Shown here: positions 24,527-32,590 of the stretch, piece after piece | How positions within the stretch are numbered: position 1 is the stretch's first letter | How the letters are laid out: every line of letters starts with the position of its first letter | Assembly (NCBI GenBank): GCA_016785015.1 | Contig: JADHTJ010000033.1 | Span: 1 to 36,978 of the forward strand | Direction of reading: 5' to 3' | DNA length: 36,978 bases | From: Anaerolineales bacterium | GTDB lineage: Bacteria; Chloroflexota; Anaerolineae; Anaerolineales; UBA11858 | Notes under the pieces: model-generated | Database searches by the model: none | The model's input: the letters and a program-made list of their open reading frames with translations, nothing else | Told to the model about the DNA's origin: nothing | Position numbers and translations under genes: made by a program

Positions 24527-25732
24527 TTAGTCCTCCATTGCTTCTGCTAATAGCTCAACAATATCCTTTACAACAAGGTTTCCTGCTCCCTCAACCATTT
24601 TGGCGGCATCCTCGAAGCGAGGCGGTTCATAGGGGCAAGCAACAGCCAGAACGTCGGCACCAGCGTTGATTGCCTCTCGTACGCGCCACTCCGAAAGCCT
24701 CACATGGCCCTTCTCCCATTGGAAGCCATCCAGCCACATGCCGCCTCCACCGCCGCCGCAGCATAGGCTGGTGGTGCGGTTATGAGGCATTTCTACTAAC
24801 TCCACTCCGGGAATTGCTTCTAACAACGCACGCGGTTGGTCATAAACCCCATTGGCCCGGCCCAGGTAGCAAGGATCGTGGTAGGTCACCTTGACCTCAC
24901 CGTTGCCCTTGAGTAGCGGTTTGATATCATCGATCCGCTCGGCCAGAAATTCGGTGTAGTGCTTCACTGGATATTCGATGCCCAACTCTGGATACTCATT
25001 CTTGATGGCGTTGAATGCATGCGGGTCTGTGGTGATGATCTCGCCAAATTCATAGCGGCTAAAGGCTTTGGCATTCTTTTCTGCCAATACTTCGAATAAG
25101 CCGCGCTCCCCCGCCAATCTTTGAGTATCACCATCACTGTTCTCTTCAGGACCCAGGATGCCATAATCGATCCCCAGCGCATTGAGAATTTTGTAAAGCG
25201 CCTTGGTGGTTTGTATAACTCGTGGGTGATAGGATGGGTAATCGCCAACAAACCAAAGCACATCAACTGGTCGCTTTGCCTTGCGCATGATGGGTACTTC
25301 GGGTTGCAGATCTTTTGCCCATTCAGCACGTTTTCGGGGTGATTCTCCGAGAGGATTGCCATAGCGTTGAGAGAACTCTAATGCGCTTTGAAGTTCAGTG
25401 GGAACATTGCCAGCCAGCAGCATCTCTTCTTTGGCGCGGGTCATCAGCCCAGGGGTCAAAGGGATGTTCTTGGGGCAAACCTCTGTACAGGCGTAGCAGG
25501 ATACGCACATCCAAACGGAGTCAGTCTCCAAAACTTCGTCGAAAATGCCGGCGCGCATCCAGGCAATCATCCTGCCAGGGGGGAAGTCCATTAAGTAGCC
25601 GAAGGGGCAAACACCACTGCAATTGGCACACTGCAGGCATGTTTTGATGTTGTCACCATCGGTGATGTCAAATAGACTCGTATAAAATGTTTTCGTAATA
25701 GAGGGGGAATGAGAAACTTCATTCGCTGCCAT
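24527..25732 (-). CDS. Soluble HdrD-like Fe-S oxidoreductase, ETF-linked
   Basis: This 401-residue protein has no membrane domain. It has two ferredoxin motifs, CLQCANCSGVCP and CVSCYACTEVCP, then two CCG domains. The first is degenerate (FVGDYPSYHP, ENSDGD, TTDPHAFN replace the Cys positions), while the second keeps DPCYLGRAN and LCCGGGGGGMW, with CPYEPP in place of CPxC. The same pattern of loss appears in the 676-residue membrane protein, so the two are related by duplication, one without the membrane part. It is the first large gene of operon A, ahead of etfB, so it probably hands electrons to or from EtfAB. AGGAGG lies seven bases before the ATG, inside the upstream leader ORF. Confidence 0.87.
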   Translation of the reverse strand: MAANEVSHSPSITKTFYTSLFDITDGDNIKTCLQCANCSGVCPFGYLMDFPPGRMIAWMRAGIFDEVLETDSVWMCVSCYACTEVCPKNIPLTPGLMTRAKEEMLLAGNVPTELQSALEFSQRYGNPLGESPRKRAEWAKDLQPEVPIMRKAKRPVDVLWFVGDYPSYHPRVIQTTKALYKILNALGIDYGILGPEENSDGDTQRLAGERGLFEVLAEKNAKAFSRYEFGEIITTDPHAFNAIKNEYPELGIEYPVKHYTEFLAERIDDIKPLLKGNGEVKVTYHDPCYLGRANGVYDQPRALLEAIPGVELVEMPHNRTTSLCCGGGGGGMWLDGFQWEKGHVRLSEWRVREAINAGADVLAVACPYEPPRFEDAAKMVEGAGNLVVKDIVELLAEAMED

Positions 25733-25797
25733 TATGATACCTCCTGTTCAGCGGATAGGTGAGCTGAGGTTCTTACAAGGTTGACGGCTTTTGCCAT
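25732..25797 (-). CDS. 21-codon leader ORF coupled to the first operon gene
   Basis: An ATG at 25797, seven bases after GGAGG (25809-25805), opens a frame starting MAKAVNLVRTSAH and ending AEQEVS. Its TAA overlaps the next gene's ATG by one base (TAATG), and the next gene's AGGAGG lies inside this ORF. An in-frame TAG (25821-25819) just upstream shows that it is not the end of a longer gene. A leader peptide that couples or gates translation of the operon is the simplest reading. Codons do not show an obvious run of one amino acid, so classical attenuation is not indicated. Confidence 0.5.
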   Translation of the reverse strand: MAKAVNLVRTSAHLSAEQEVS

Positions 25798-26343
25798 ACG
25801 GAGACCTCCAAAGAATGGCTACTATTTACTTTAACGAATATGAGAAAGCATCCAGGTGCAAGGGTGGTCCCGCCCGGTACCCAGCATGGTTCTCGCTTTC
25901 TGGAAATATGGTATCTTGCGTTTGGCAGGTGCAGCATAGCACCAAAATGATGCTAAAACTAAATAAAACATACTCAACTAAAAGTGAAATATGTAATTAT
26001 GAATTTTGACACACCATTTCCAACGACATTTTTCGCTTGTGTAAACAAAAACTCAGTAGAATGATAATGGAAGCTTATGAAATTCATTAGTGATTATAGG
26101 CACAAGCGCTTTTGACATTTGTCATCGAGTTCAAAATATGGGTTAAAAGTACCAATTTTCTGGTAAGAAGCGTCATTAAGATGACGTCTAGTATGCTAAC
26201 TATGCAAAGGCGAACTTAATTTGTGCTGATCTGCGTATTTCGAGTTTGACCCTGTTCCCGAGACAACTTCAGTCGAACTGTCTGCGGTAAAATATATTTC
26301 AAAGTTATGATCTGATCAAATCAGACGTTTGCTGGAAAAAACT
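25798..26343. other. Non-coding gap between the Etf/Hdr operon and transaldolase (divergent)
   Basis: About 545 bp, relatively AT-rich, between two divergent transcription units. It should hold both promoters. Seen: TTGACA at 26006-26011 and again at 26112-26117 (the second inside TGACATTTGTCA), neither with a convincing -10; TAAAAT at 26288; CAAGCGCTT at 26103; and a short inverted repeat TAGCA-N9-TGCTA at 25937-25955. A 72-codon frame starting at 25791 on the plus strand has no family features and I do not accept it. I see no RNA gene. Confidence 0.5.
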
Positions 26344-27465
26344 ATGAACCCAATTGAAAAACTGCATTCCTTAGGACAATCCATTTGGTACGACAACATT
26401 GAGCGCCGGCTCTTGAATAATGGCGAGTTAGCTGCCATGATCGAACGCGGCGATATCCGTGGCGTGACATCCAACCCAAGCATTTTCAACAACGCTATCG
26501 CCAACTCCAATGATTACGACGATGCCCTAATTCCTCTTGCGAAAGATGGCCTCTCCAAAGAAGGGATATACGAAAGTTTAGCCGTTGCTGATATTCAAGC
26601 GGCTTGTGATCTTTTCCTGCCCTTATACAAGGAAAGCAAACGCGGAGATGGCTATGTCAGCTTGGAAGTCAGCCCTTATTTGGCCCACGATACTGATGGC
26701 ACATGTAAAGATGCTGTGCGTTTGTGGGAATGGGTAGACCGCCCCAACTTGATGATCAAGATCCCAGCTACCAAAGAAGGGCTACCGGCGATTACACAAT
26801 CAATCGCGGCCGGGATCAATGTCAATGTGACCCTGATATTCTCTGTTGAACGTTATGAAGAAGTTATGGATGCCTATCTCGTTGGCTTGGAACAGCGTCT
26901 CGAAGCTGGGAAACATCTCGATCATGTAGCCTCGGTGGCCTCTTTCTTTGTCTCGCGCATCGACAGCAATGTTGATAAACGTATCGATGAGATTTTGGCA
27001 TCCCCAATGCATAACGCTCACTACGTGGAAATCCATAAAGGAAAGGTTGCCATCGCTAATGCCAAAGTGGCCTATGCTCGGCACAAAGAAGTGTTTAGCG
27101 GTGATCGATGGACTCAACTCAAGGAAAGTGGTGCTCAAATTCAGCGTGCATTGTGGGCCTCCACCAGCACCAAGAATCCCGAATATCCCGATACATTGTA
27201 TGTCGATCAGTTAATTGGGCCGAACACGGTCAATACTATCCCCCCTAAAACGTTGGCAGCTTTTGCAGAACATGGCACAGCCGAGATGAACCTGGAAAAA
27301 GATGTCAAAGATGCAGATACACTGTTCGTAGAATTGGAATCTGTGGGGATTACCATGGCAGAGGTCACCCAAGAGCTAGAAGATTCCGGCGTAAAATCTT
27401 TTGCTGATGCGTTTACCAATTTGTTGGAATCTGTCGAGAATAGACGAAAAGTTGCTACCTTATAA
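26344..27465 (+). CDS. tal: Transaldolase (long type)
   Basis: This 373-residue protein begins IEKLHSLGQSIWYDNIERRLL, has GDIRGVTSNPSIF (37-48), and the Schiff-base Lys139 in LMIKIPAT. NVTLIFSVERY and RALWASTSTKNP are also typical. The length and the LHSLGQSIWYDN start match the long transaldolase group of cyanobacteria and actinobacteria. It moves a dihydroxyacetone unit in the pentose phosphate pathway. The ATG at 26344 is chosen over a TTG at 26329 because the family starts near there; the Shine-Dalgarno is weak. It is transcribed away from the Etf/Hdr operon and ends at a strong terminator. Confidence 0.95.
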   Translation: MNPIEKLHSLGQSIWYDNIERRLLNNGELAAMIERGDIRGVTSNPSIFNNAIANSNDYDDALIPLAKDGLSKEGIYESLAVADIQAACDLFLPLYKESKRGDGYVSLEVSPYLAHDTDGTCKDAVRLWEWVDRPNLMIKIPATKEGLPAITQSIAAGINVNVTLIFSVERYEEVMDAYLVGLEQRLEAGKHLDHVASVASFFVSRIDSNVDKRIDEILASPMHNAHYVEIHKGKVAIANAKVAYARHKEVFSGDRWTQLKESGAQIQRALWASTSTKNPEYPDTLYVDQLIGPNTVNTIPPKTLAAFAEHGTAEMNLEKDVKDADTLFVELESVGITMAEVTQELEDSGVKSFADAFTNLLESVENRRKVATL

Positions 27466-27484
27466 GCTGTCAATTTTTCGAATC

Positions 27485-27526
27485 AAAAGACCCTTAGGAA
27501 TTCTAAATTCCTAAGGGTCTTTTTTT
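27485..27526 (+). terminator. Rho-independent terminator after tal
   Basis: AAAAGACCCTTAGGAATT and AATTCCTAAGGGTCTTTT form a perfect 18-bp stem with a 3-base loop, followed by a T-run (27520-27526). It lies 19 bp after the stop codon. Confidence 0.93.
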
Positions 27527-27630
27527 CGATCAGTATGCCCAATTTAGGGGTTGACGGCATTGATCACTAGTTTACCCCCGAAACTGAAACGCACTCGTTG
27601 GGGGATAATCAATCTTATTTGTTGCCTGAA

Positions 27631-27671
27631 AACAAGCACCCGCGAATGTTTCAAATTCGAGGGTGCTTGTT
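27631..27671 (-). terminator. Hairpin after the DUF4342 gene, probable terminator
   Basis: AACAAGCACCC (27631-27641) and GGGTGCTTGTT (27661-27671) pair perfectly; inside, CGAAT pairs with ATTCG after one mismatch. On the minus strand it follows the DUF4342 stop by about 57 bp and ends in TTGTTTTC, so it could be a terminator. Confidence 0.55.
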
Positions 27672-27728
27672 ATGTTAAAGTACCTTCGGCAGGTTTCCAA
27701 ATAAAGATAGGCGCTCGTTACTTGGTTA

Positions 27729-28016
27729 TCAGGCTTCTTCGAGCTCGGTCTCTACGGTTACTGTCTCAACTTTTTCGACGATCAAAGTGCATTTACTCAC
27801 CAGAGCAGCGATAGCGCCAATAGCAGCCAACTGGGGGGCTAACAGTGCGCCGACCACACCTACATAGAGAGGTATATCGATAAGGGCTTTGCCTTCTTCG
27901 TTTTGGATAGTCACACGGCGGATATTGCCTTCATGGAGCATTTCTTTGAGACTGCCAACCAGCTTATCGCCGGCGATTTGAAATTCTTCAGTCCAGGTTT
28001 TAGTTTCTTCAGTCAT
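27729..28016 (-). CDS. DUF4342-domain protein
   Basis: Counted from the ATG at 28016 the protein has 95 residues; AAAGGA lies eight bases upstream, better than the ATG at 28031. It has the features I associate with DUF4342: W-x-EEF-x-IAGDKLVGSLKE, HEGNIRRVTIQNEEGKALIDIPL, and a hydrophobic stretch VGVVGALLAPQLAAIGAIAALV before SKCTLIVE. The hydrophobic segment could contact the membrane. The function is unknown in the family. It stands alone between two hairpins. Confidence 0.85.
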   Translation of the reverse strand: MTEETKTWTEEFQIAGDKLVGSLKEMLHEGNIRRVTIQNEEGKALIDIPLYVGVVGALLAPQLAAIGAIAALVSKCTLIVEKVETVTVETELEEA

Positions 28017-28043
28017 CGGTAATCCTTTCATTTACTAATTGAA

Positions 28044-28133
28044 GTTACGCAACCTGAGAGATACTGGCTGGAAATAGGGGGTGGGGGCTTTGCCCCGCAC
28101 CCCCTATTTCCAGCTTAGCTACGTGTGCGTAAC
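28044..28133. repeat. Long imperfect palindrome (REP/MITE-like)
   Basis: A perfect 17-bp stem (GCTGGAAATAGGGGGTG at 28067-28083 with its complement at 28098-28114) encloses GGGGC-TTT-GCCCC with one bulged G. Outer GTTACGCA (28044-28051) pairs with TGCGTAAC (28126-28133). There is no T-run, so it is not a normal terminator. The form fits a dispersed palindromic repeat. It lies between the divergent DUF4342 and kinase genes. Confidence 0.75.
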
Positions 28134-28186
28134 ATGAGTTACTAAAGTTATCACTACATTAATATACGGAAATCCGAGGATTAAGT

Positions 28187-28216
28187 TTCATTATTCTCGG
28201 ATACTTGTACTATAAT
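28187..28216 (+). promoter_or_regulatory. Candidate promoter of the kinase-AAA-TPR gene
   Basis: TATAAT (28211-28216) is a perfect -10 hexamer, with TTCATT (28187-28192) 18 bp upstream as a weak -35. The TATAAT overlaps the first ATG of the frame (28215), so that ATG cannot be in the message if this promoter is used, which favours the ATG at 28251. Confidence 0.45.
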
Positions 28217-28250
28217 GAAACAACCCTACGGACAGGTTTCCAGATTTACC

Positions 28251-31200
28251 ATGATCCAAGCCGAAGAACGAAAAACACTGACGTATGAATCTTGTAGCTC
28301 AAGAGGCTATGAAATAGATCAGCGCATTGGGCAGGGTGGCTTTGGGATGGTTTTTCGTGCTAGACAACCCGCTGTTGGACGCCAGGTGGCTGTGAAAATG
28401 ATCTTGCCTCACTACGCGGACGAAGAAGAGTTTGTTGAGCGCTTTGATGAGGAAGCCAAATTGGTTGCGCGCCTGGAACACCCACATATTGTTCCGCTTT
28501 ATGATTACTGGCGTGGGGATGATGGCGCTTACCTGGTGATGCGCTGGCTGAATGGGGGAAATCTGTACGAATCGCTGCAAAAGAAACCTTGGGATATTCA
28601 TACTGCGGCCAATCTGTTAGATCAGATAGCTGGAGCGCTTTCTCTGGCGCACAAACAGGATGTCATTCATCGGGATATCAAACCTGAGAATATCATGTTG
28701 GATGAAACTGGCAACGCCTACCTGACTGATTTTGGCATTGCCAAAGATTTGATAGAGGGTTCGTCGAAAACAGCGCCTGGGATTGTTGTTGGTTCGCTAT
28801 TGTATATTGCCCCCGAGCAAGTACAGGGGAAAGCTGCTTCGCCGCATAGCGATATCTATAGCCTTGGCATTGTGATGTATGAACTCATTACCGGAGAGCA
28901 TCCTTTTTCGAGTTCCAATAAAGCATCACAGATCGCCAAAGTTCTATCAGAGCCAATCCCGCTCATGCGAAATGACTTTCCAAATTTACCCGAGGCTGTA
29001 GACGATGTAATCCAGAGGGTAACGGCCAAAGAGCCAGAACAACGCTATCCTGATGCGCTTGCATTTTCCGAGGCATTCCGCCAGGCTGTCTTAGGAGTGT
29101 CTGAGAAAATCAGAGTAATTGCACCAGCGCAGCCGGTTGTTTCAGATAAAAAACCTACGGTTAAATTGCCGGCGTTCCTTGATGACGAAGCAGAATTCGT
29201 TAGTCAGGTTGTTCAAAAACAGGTGTTCGTTGCACGAGAGAACGAGCTCGAGAAACTGACAAGATATCTAGAACAAACTCTGCAGAAAAATGGGCAAGTC
29301 GTATTTGTAAGTGGAGGGCCAGGACGAGGCAAAACAGCTTTGGCAGATGAATTTTCCCGCCGTGCTATGGAAGCCAATCCAGATCTTTTGGTTGCCAGCG
29401 GGAGTTGTAACGCTTACGCTGATGTTGGAGAACCATATTTGCCTTTCCGCGAGGTATTGGGGATGCTCACCGGAGATATTGAACCACAATGGACTGCGGG
29501 ACGGATCACGACCAACCAGGCGCGCCGTTCATGGAATTCTATTCCCCTGGCTGTTCAGGCGATGCTCGATCATGGACCAAATTTGCCGGGCATCTTTTTG
29601 AACAAGAAAATACTTCTCTCCCGAGTAACCTCCTCGGTTACAGAAGAAACTCCCTGGGTACAAGACTTCCGCCAGGAAATGGATAGTCAACAAAATAACA
29701 CCGAGGGCCTCGAGCAGAGTTATATTTTCGAACAATTCACCAATGTGCTGAGAGCTTTAACACAACATCACCCCCTGATTTTGATCCTCGACGATATGCA
29801 ATGGGCAGATACTGCTTCGGTTGGCCTTTTGTTCCATCTTGGAAGACGTCTTGAGGGGCTTCCAATTCAAATTTTATGCACGTATCGCCCTGAAGAAGTT
29901 GCCATTGGGCGTGCTTCAACACAGATCGATTTGGAAAAGATCGAGCGTCACCCACTTGAAAAATTATTGTCCGAATTTAAGCGTATGTTTGGGGATATTT
30001 GGATCGATTTGAGCGCAGTGGATCATGCTGAGGAAAGAAAATTTGTGGATGCATTATTGGACGAAGACCCCAGCCAATTGGGGGAAGAATTTCGAGATGC
30101 ATTATTCAAACATACCAATGGTCACCCTTTGTTTACCATCGAATTGTTGCGCGCTATGCAAGAGAGGGGTGATCTTGTGAAGCAGGGCAATGCCTGGACC
30201 CAAGGTCCATCACTGGATTGGGAAACGTTGCCAGCAAAGGTAGAAGGAGTCATTGAAGAACGCATCAGCCGCCTAGACGATGAACTAGTAGAAACTTTGA
30301 GCATAGCCAGTATTGAAGGTATGAATTTCACACCCAAGGTTGTTGCAAGCGTTTTAGAAATCGGAGAACGTGGACTTTTGAGGCAGCTCTCCCGCGACTT
30401 GGAAGCGCGACATCGTTTGGTGAAAGAGCAGGACGGAGAAAGTATTGGCCGTCAGTGGTTGGCGAAATATCGATTTACCCATGCAATGATCCACCAGCAT
30501 ATATATACGCAGATAAGTGAGGGAGAGCGGAGATGGTTGCATACTTCTGTTGGAGAAATATTGGAAGAAATTTATGCAGGTTATGTTGACTCCATCGCGG
30601 CGCGTTTGATGCGTCATTTTAAAGGTGATCCCATAAAGGAATTGAAGTATCTTGAAATTGCCGGAAACCAGGCTGCTTTCCAATTTGCTAATAAGGAAGC
30701 GCTAAGCCTTTTTGATAAAGCGCTTGAATTGATCCCTGAAAATAATCATGAAGTCAGATTTGGCGTGCTTCTTTCCCGTGAGAGAGTGTTCGATAGGCGA
30801 GGGGATCGCCTCAATCAAAGAAAGGATTTGAAAGAACTGTCTCGCTTGGTAGAGATTGCCGGGACACCAAAGTTGGAATCAGGTAAATCGGAAGTAGCAA
30901 CACGCTGGGCGAGGTATACAATTCTCACTGATAACATCGAAGCGGCCTCCTTAGCTGAAAAAGCGGTTGCGCAGGCTGGAAACGAAAACCGAAAAGATGT
31001 AGCAGTTGAAGCATATACAATTTGGGCGGAAGCCCTCAGGAAGCAAGGCGATTTATCTAGTGCTAGGATGCAAGCCGAAGCTGGTTTAGCACTTGCCCGA
31101 GAGAATGATGATATGAGGGGTGAGAGTGGCTTGTTGAATTCCCTGGGTCTGATTGCTCTCGAGAAACGTGATATGGATAAGGCATTAGAGTATTTCAAGG

Positions 31201-32057
31201 GCAGTTTGTCCATATCTCACCAGATCGGCAATCGACAGCAAGAAGCGCAAACAATCAATAATCTGGCGAACATTTTTGGGATTGTAGGAGATTATGAGAA
31301 TGCCGGGGATTATTACCAACAAGCGCTGGATATTGCTCGAGAGATGGGTAACAGACGGGGGGAGGGGTTGGTTCTTGGTAATTTGGGCTGGATTGCCAGC
31401 ATCCAAGGAGATTATTCGACAGCGAGCAGTTATTATGAGCAAAACTTGAATATCGCCCGTGAAACCGACGAGAGTTATTTAGAAGCATATGCGGCGATTA
31501 ATTTGTGTATGAGCACCATGTGGCAGGGGGAATACAGCCAGGCGATGAAGTATGCCAAACGAGGTCGCAAACTAGCGCGCGAAACGGGTGATCGCTCTGG
31601 CGAAGCATGGGCTTTGACCTTTTTAGGCCATGTTTGCCTGGAGATGGGCTACCCTGATGAGGCGGATGTTTCCTATCAAAACGCACTGCTAATTCGGAAA
31701 GAATTAGAGCAGAAAAATCTCTCTACAGAGCCTTTGGCCGGTTTGGCGCGTGTATCACATAAACGCCGTGAAATGACCCTGGCTCAAGAGCAGGTTAATA
31801 AGATTTTGACTTATTTAGACGGGGGTGGCACGCTTGATGGGGTCGAAGAACCTTTGAGAGTCTGGTTGACCTGTTATCAGGTACTTCAAGAGATGGGAGA
31901 TTCAAGGGCTGAGAAAATTCTAATAAACACGCACGCGCTTCTCCAGAAACGCGCCGGTGAGATCAAGGATAAATCTTTGCGCAGCACGTTCCTGGAGAAA
32001 GTGCCCCATCACGCGGAGATTGTTAGAGCTTGGGAAGAATCCCAAAATGAAAAGTGA
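28251..32057 (+). CDS. Serine/threonine kinase-AAA ATPase-TPR signalling protein
   Basis: About 1268 residues (1280 if the ATG at 28215 is used; numbers below use that count). An N-terminal Hanks-type kinase has GQGGFG (39-44), catalytic-pocket Lys61 in VAVK, HRDIKPEN (152-159), DFG (172-174) and APE (199-201), all intact. A P-loop ATPase follows: FVARENELEKL, Walker A GGPGRGKT (367-374), Walker B LILILDDMQWAD (521-532). The last 400 residues are tetratricopeptide repeats (for example AQTINNLANIFGIVGDYENAGDYYQQAL). The order kinase-AAA_16-TPR matches large bacterial signalling or STAND-like regulators. No helix-turn-helix or TM is visible. The target is unknown. It ends at a cloverleaf-like repeat. 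Confidence 0.88.
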   Translation: MIQAEERKTLTYESCSSRGYEIDQRIGQGGFGMVFRARQPAVGRQVAVKMILPHYADEEEFVERFDEEAKLVARLEHPHIVPLYDYWRGDDGAYLVMRWLNGGNLYESLQKKPWDIHTAANLLDQIAGALSLAHKQDVIHRDIKPENIMLDETGNAYLTDFGIAKDLIEGSSKTAPGIVVGSLLYIAPEQVQGKAASPHSDIYSLGIVMYELITGEHPFSSSNKASQIAKVLSEPIPLMRNDFPNLPEAVDDVIQRVTAKEPEQRYPDALAFSEAFRQAVLGVSEKIRVIAPAQPVVSDKKPTVKLPAFLDDEAEFVSQVVQKQVFVARENELEKLTRYLEQTLQKNGQVVFVSGGPGRGKTALADEFSRRAMEANPDLLVASGSCNAYADVGEPYLPFREVLGMLTGDIEPQWTAGRITTNQARRSWNSIPLAVQAMLDHGPNLPGIFLNKKILLSRVTSSVTEETPWVQDFRQEMDSQQNNTEGLEQSYIFEQFTNVLRALTQHHPLILILDDMQWADTASVGLLFHLGRRLEGLPIQILCTYRPEEVAIGRASTQIDLEKIERHPLEKLLSEFKRMFGDIWIDLSAVDHAEERKFVDALLDEDPSQLGEEFRDALFKHTNGHPLFTIELLRAMQERGDLVKQGNAWTQGPSLDWETLPAKVEGVIEERISRLDDELVETLSIASIEGMNFTPKVVASVLEIGERGLLRQLSRDLEARHRLVKEQDGESIGRQWLAKYRFTHAMIHQHIYTQISEGERRWLHTSVGEILEEIYAGYVDSIAARLMRHFKGDPIKELKYLEIAGNQAAFQFANKEALSLFDKALELIPENNHEVRFGVLLSRERVFDRRGDRLNQRKDLKELSRLVEIAGTPKLESGKSEVATRWARYTILTDNIEAASLAEKAVAQAGNENRKDVAVEAYTIWAEALRKQGDLSSARMQAEAGLALARENDDMRGESGLLNSLGLIALEKRDMDKALEYFKGSLSISHQIGNRQQEAQTINNLANIFGIVGDYENAGDYYQQALDIAREMGNRRGEGLVLGNLGWIASIQGDYSTASSYYEQNLNIARETDESYLEAYAAINLCMSTMWQGEYSQAMKYAKRGRKLARETGDRSGEAWALTFLGHVCLEMGYPDEADVSYQNALLIRKELEQKNLSTEPLAGLARVSHKRREMTLAQEQVNKILTYLDGGGTLDGVEEPLRVWLTCYQVLQEMGDSRAEKILINTHALLQKRAGEIKDKSLRSTFLEKVPHHAEIVRAWEESQNEK

Positions 32058-32058
32058 T

Positions 32059-32163
32059 TGTCATTGCGAGGCGATCTAACGATCGCCGAAGCAAACTGTG
32101 TAATCCCTCACCTATGATACAGATTGCTTCGGATGCCGCCTATGGCGGCGCCTCCCAATGACG
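32059..32163. repeat. Cloverleaf-like dispersed repeat (GTCATTGCGAG...CAATGAC)
   Basis: The outer arms GTCATTGCGAGGCG (32060-32073) and CGCCTCCCAATGAC (32149-32162) pair with one mismatch. Inside lie three more hairpins: GCGATC/GATCGC (32071-32086), CCGAAGCAAACTGT/ACAGATTGCTTCGG (32086-32132, one mismatch), and GCCGCC/GGCGGC (32135-32149). It could fold as a four-way junction. It resembles the GTCATTGCGAG...CGAAGCAATCT repeats found scattered in many bacterial genomes. It separates convergent genes. Confidence 0.75.
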
Positions 32164-32174
32164 GGTTAACAATG

Positions 32175-32513
32175 TTAGCCCCAACCAACAGGAGGGTCGC
32201 CGAGATCGAGGTCGGCTGTTCGGAATTTCTTATTTCCCTTGGTTTTGGTTGCTTGTCCGGCAAATTTATTCTTCTTGCCTTTGTCCCAGAAATAAAGTTC
32301 TTTCCCCTCTACATCAGGAACTTCGACTTCATATTTATTGGGGACTTTGCCCTTGATTTTTGTGCCGGTTTCATTCTCTTTGATGCCAAAGTTGCCAATC
32401 CAGTTGATACTGGGATCCAACCCATCGGGCAGCGGTTTTTCATAGACTTCATACTTGTCTTGGACAATCACTATGATTTGTCCGTTAGCGATGCTGTATT
32501 CTTTCTTGGCCAT
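32175..32513 (-). CDS. Hypothetical small protein, 112 residues
   Basis: The ATG at 32513 has a strong AAAGGAGG upstream, so this is a real gene. The protein starts MAKKEYSIANGQIIVIVQDKYEV and is soluble, rich in Lys and Gly, without Cys and without signal or membrane segments. A stretch GDPPVGWG closes it. I do not recognise a family. The ORF is convergent to the kinase gene. Confidence 0.7.
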   Translation of the reverse strand: MAKKEYSIANGQIIVIVQDKYEVYEKPLPDGLDPSINWIGNFGIKENETGTKIKGKVPNKYEVEVPDVEGKELYFWDKGKKNKFAGQATKTKGNKKFRTADLDLGDPPVGWG

Positions 32514-32590
32514 AACTTCCTCCTTTGGAAAATAATGAAACTCCGAATCCTATTGAATATTATATACCACGACTTTTTTAGGATGATATT

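Noticed and set aside
25791..26009. 72-codon frame on the plus strand in the divergent gap
   Set aside because: No Shine-Dalgarno, no family features, and it overlaps the leader and promoter region of the opposite operon.
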